Assembly (NCBI RefSeq): GCF_014218335.1
Contig: NZ_AP023367.1
Span: 738,501 to 802,500, forward strand
Direction: 5' to 3'
Source: Anaerocolumna cellulosilytica
GTDB taxonomy: Bacteria > Bacillota > Clostridia > Lachnospirales > Lachnospiraceae
DNA: 64,000 bases
A program made the translations under genes and the position numbers. Each line of letters starts with the position of its first letter. The first letter of the stretch is position 1. The notes beneath the pieces were generated by a model. It searched no databases. It was not told the DNA's origin and saw only the letters and a program-made list of their open reading frames with translations. This document shows positions 61,897 through 64,000 of this stretch, piece by piece.

Positions 61897-63223
61897 CGAT
61901 TTAATAAAAATGGGTCTAAGGAATTTGAGTCGAAGAAAAGCCAGAACAGCGTTGACTATTATTGGTGTTATTATCGGTACCTTATCCATTGTTGTTATGA
62001 TATCTATCGGTATAGGTATGAACACGAATTTTAAATCCCAGGTTATGGAGCTTGGTAGTCTTACTACTATTACAGTCGAAAAATATGCCAACATTATGGA
62101 TTCAGAAGGTAATTATGTAAGTTCCAAAGAGCAGTTAATGGACGATGCATTGGTGGAGCAGATAAAAGGACTAGAACATGTAAAAGCAGTTTCTCCAGTT
62201 TTATCTGGAAGTATGATGTTAAAAAGTGGGAAATATGAAAACTATACACAGGTTTACGCTATGGATAGCTCTACACTTACAGAATTTGATTTTCCTGAAT
62301 TAACCATGGGTACATATCCTACTCCGGAAGCGAATCATTTCATTATATTCGGTAGTGATGTTATGAAGAATTTTTATAATCCAAACTCAAGGAATTACAC
62401 AACAAAGGAAGTAGACATCACAAAAGATAAAATCACCTTGCAATTTGATTCCTATCGTTATGCCGTCAACGATAAAAAGAAAGCCTTTTCCTTAAAGGTG
62501 ACAGATTATGCTGTAATGGAACAGGTTAATAATTATGAGTATGATTATTTCTGTTACATGGATATTAACTACTTCAAATCAATTTATAAAAAATATCTTA
62601 ATACTCTAAAAGCTGAAGATCGTAAAAAAGCAAAAAATGCAATTGAAAGCTATGAGAGAATTAATATTACTGTAGATAATATTAAAAATGTAACAAAAGT
62701 TCAGGATGCAATTAAAGAATTAGGCTTCCAGACCTCAAGCCTTGCAAAGATTTTAGAACCCATGCAGGAAACTTCTAATATGATGCAAATGGTACTTGGT
62801 GGAATTGGAGCAGTTGCCATGCTAGTATCAGCGATAAATATAGCGAACACAATGATAATGTCAATTTATGAGCGTACAAAAGAAATTGGTATAATGAAAG
62901 TACTTGGTTGTATTATTCATGATATTAAAAAATTGTTTTTATTCGAAGCCGGAATGATTGGACTTATGGGAGGAATAGTAGGTATTATCCTCAGCTATGT
63001 AGCTTCGTGGGCCATTAATAAATTTGGTCAGCCTTTATTTAAGGCGCTTTTATCTTCAAGTAGTATGTATAGCATGGAATCTGCCAAATTTTCTGTAATA
63101 CCGCTTTGGCTGCCCCTTGTAGCAGCAGGTTTTGCAATGTTAGTTGGTATAGTGTCCGGTTATTATCCGGCCAACCGTGCAACGAAGATTAGTGCTATAG
63201 AAGCTATGAAAACAGATGGTTGA
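61886..63223 (+). CDS. MacB/FtsX-type ABC transporter permease
   Basis: A 445-residue membrane protein with the MacB layout: an N-terminal helix in NLSRRKARTALTIIGVIIGTLSIVVMISIGIGMN, a large extracytoplasmic domain (about 45-280) and three C-terminal helices in the FtsX domain (about 290-440), ending PANRATKISAIEAMKTDG. It works with the ATPase at 58099 to move or pull on a substrate at the cell surface. ATG at 61886 overlaps the previous gene; TTG at 61877 is an alternative. Confidence 0.9.
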   Translation: MRISDLIKMGLRNLSRRKARTALTIIGVIIGTLSIVVMISIGIGMNTNFKSQVMELGSLTTITVEKYANIMDSEGNYVSSKEQLMDDALVEQIKGLEHVKAVSPVLSGSMMLKSGKYENYTQVYAMDSSTLTEFDFPELTMGTYPTPEANHFIIFGSDVMKNFYNPNSRNYTTKEVDITKDKITLQFDSYRYAVNDKKKAFSLKVTDYAVMEQVNNYEYDYFCYMDINYFKSIYKKYLNTLKAEDRKKAKNAIESYERINITVDNIKNVTKVQDAIKELGFQTSSLAKILEPMQETSNMMQMVLGGIGAVAMLVSAINIANTMIMSIYERTKEIGIMKVLGCIIHDIKKLFLFEAGMIGLMGGIVGIILSYVASWAINKFGQPLFKALLSSSSMYSMESAKFSVIPLWLPLVAAGFAMLVGIVSGYYPANRATKISAIEAMKTDG

Positions 63224-63548
63224 TTTTCTCGTTCAAGATGGCGTAGACATCTAATATTTTGGGTGGTTTAGAGTTTAAGTAGAATAGTCTTATAAATACA
63301 TCTATGGAAAGCTATTTGTATGGTAGGTATTGTAGAATCTTTATCATCAGCATAGTAACTTTCTATAGATGTATTTTGTTATATAAAGAGGTGTAATATG
63401 TTTCTGTACTTCTTTCTTTAATTTTAAAGAGCTTTATATAGGTTACAAGTCATAGTAAATATAAATGTCGAAAAGTTTAGAAAAAACCTCACGACAAACG
63501 CATGAATGTGTTCTATTAACAAGCACTTGAATGTATCTTTTTTAAGTA
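63224..63548. other. 325-base intergenic region with long terminator-like hairpin
   Basis: No gene is supported. AATACATCTATGGAAAG and CTTTCTATAGATGTATT (63295-63311 and 63359-63375) pair almost perfectly, separated by 47 bases, which would stop the ABC operon transcript. The end of the ISAs1-family element should lie within 63376-63548, but I could not fix its terminus. Confidence 0.5.
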
Positions 63549-64000
63549 TTACAGATTCAGAATGTTTTCCAAGTGTCTTTCAGGATTCGTTCCAATTGCA
63601 AAGCGTTTCATTTTCAGGCTCATGGGCGTTTTCCTTAATTCATATATCCTTAATACGTTCAATGCCAGTTTTCTCATGATATTTAAATTAAATGCTGCCT
63701 GCTTTTCAAGGGTGTGGTTGTCATCCTCTCGAAAGGTTACATCCAGATGCCAATGAAAACTTTCCACCATCCAATGTCCCCGAATCGCTCGGGCAATTTC
63801 GCTGACCTCTAGTGGTAGACTACTTATAAAATATCGGGTTTCCGTTATCTCTACCTCGTTTCTGACTATAGTATTGCGTGTCATTGCAATGGATTTCAGC
63901 CCTGCCCAGTCCTTCTTCTGCTCTAGCCATGCAATATCTACACTCTGCCAGTATTCGCGCTTCTCTATGCCGCCTCGCGCTTTCTCTATTGTCTTTGTAT
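63549..64000 (-). CDS. ISAs1-family transposase, C-terminal part (runs off the window)
   Basis: The minus-strand frame continues without stop to the window edge, so at least 150 C-terminal residues are present. The blocks IEKREYWQSVDIAWLEQKKDWAGLKSI and SSLPLEVSEIARAIRGHWMVESFHWHLDVTFREDDNH are characteristic of ISAs1 (H-repeat-like) transposases, the latter carrying the catalytic Glu. The end (MKRFAIGTNPERHLENIL) is normal for the family. Whether the N-terminal part is intact cannot be seen. Confidence 0.9.
   Translation of the reverse strand, partial: TKTIEKARGGIEKREYWQSVDIAWLEQKKDWAGLKSIAMTRNTIVRNEVEITETRYFISSLPLEVSEIARAIRGHWMVESFHWHLDVTFREDDNHTLEKQAAFNLNIMRKLALNVLRIYELRKTPMSLKMKRFAIGTNPERHLENILNL

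Noticed and set aside
1..64000. Search for tRNA, rRNA, replication origin and prophage genes.
   Set aside because: No cloverleaf with a T-loop GTTCRANNC, no rRNA-like stretch, no DnaA-box cluster and no phage structural genes could be supported.

Overview
The window is AT-rich Firmicute DNA. Strong GGAGG-type ribosome binding sites, TTGACA/TATAAT promoters, a SpoVB-like flippase, Ktr potassium uptake and many clostridial-type membrane proteins suggest an anaerobic, spore-forming member of the Lachnospiraceae, close to the Lachnoclostridium/Anaerocolumna group. That placement is inference; there is no rRNA or tRNA in the window to test it.

Layout. (1) 1-14.7 kb: a Tad-like (type IVc pilus-related) machine with two MinD/ParA-fold proteins that lack normal P-loops, a CpaF/TadA ATPase, one double-length TadB/TadC-like membrane protein and seven small proteins that each have one N-terminal membrane helix (pilin or TadE/F-like), plus a secreted protein and accessory unknowns. 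No prepilin peptidase, secretin or canonical Flp pilin lies in the window. (2) 14.7-19.7 kb: a decayed reading frame, DUF368, two unknown genes and a flippase. (3) 19.7-24.1 kb: a LacI-type regulator and a three-gene sugar/polyol oxidation operon sharing a perfect palindromic operator. (4) 24.2-30.9 kb: serine hydrolase, Ig-like secreted protein, M3 peptidase and a TetR-CPBP protease pair. (5) 31.05-32.63 kb: a complete IS1202-group element with a perfect 27-bp target duplication. (6) 32.8-38.4 kb: uracil permease and a thiDCME operon preceded by two almost identical TPP riboswitches, each with its own terminator. (7) 38.5-43 kb: YoaK-like protein and a CUT1 sugar ABC importer with a long leader. 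(8) 43.1-50.6 kb: KdpDE-like two-component system lacking the N-terminal KdpD domain, divergent from a phosphate (PiT-DUF47) and potassium (KtrB-KtrA) uptake operon ending in an AI-2E-family protein. Two 11-bp-period direct repeats lie between them. (9) 50.8-58 kb: a putative FMN-carrying lipoprotein, a MoxR-DUF58-transglutaminase operon and a second AI-2E-family protein. (10) 58.1-63.2 kb: a MacB-like ABC system with a large CARDB/COG1361 surface protein. The window ends inside an ISAs1-family transposase.

Two leader architectures recur in front of unrelated genes. In one, a small hairpin is followed by AGATNGGAG and the start codon, with base-pair covariation between copies. In the other, a Shine-Dalgarno-like GAAAGGA is separated from the start codon by a hairpin. 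These leaders, the pilus-like locus and the tandem TPP riboswitches are the most unusual features here.
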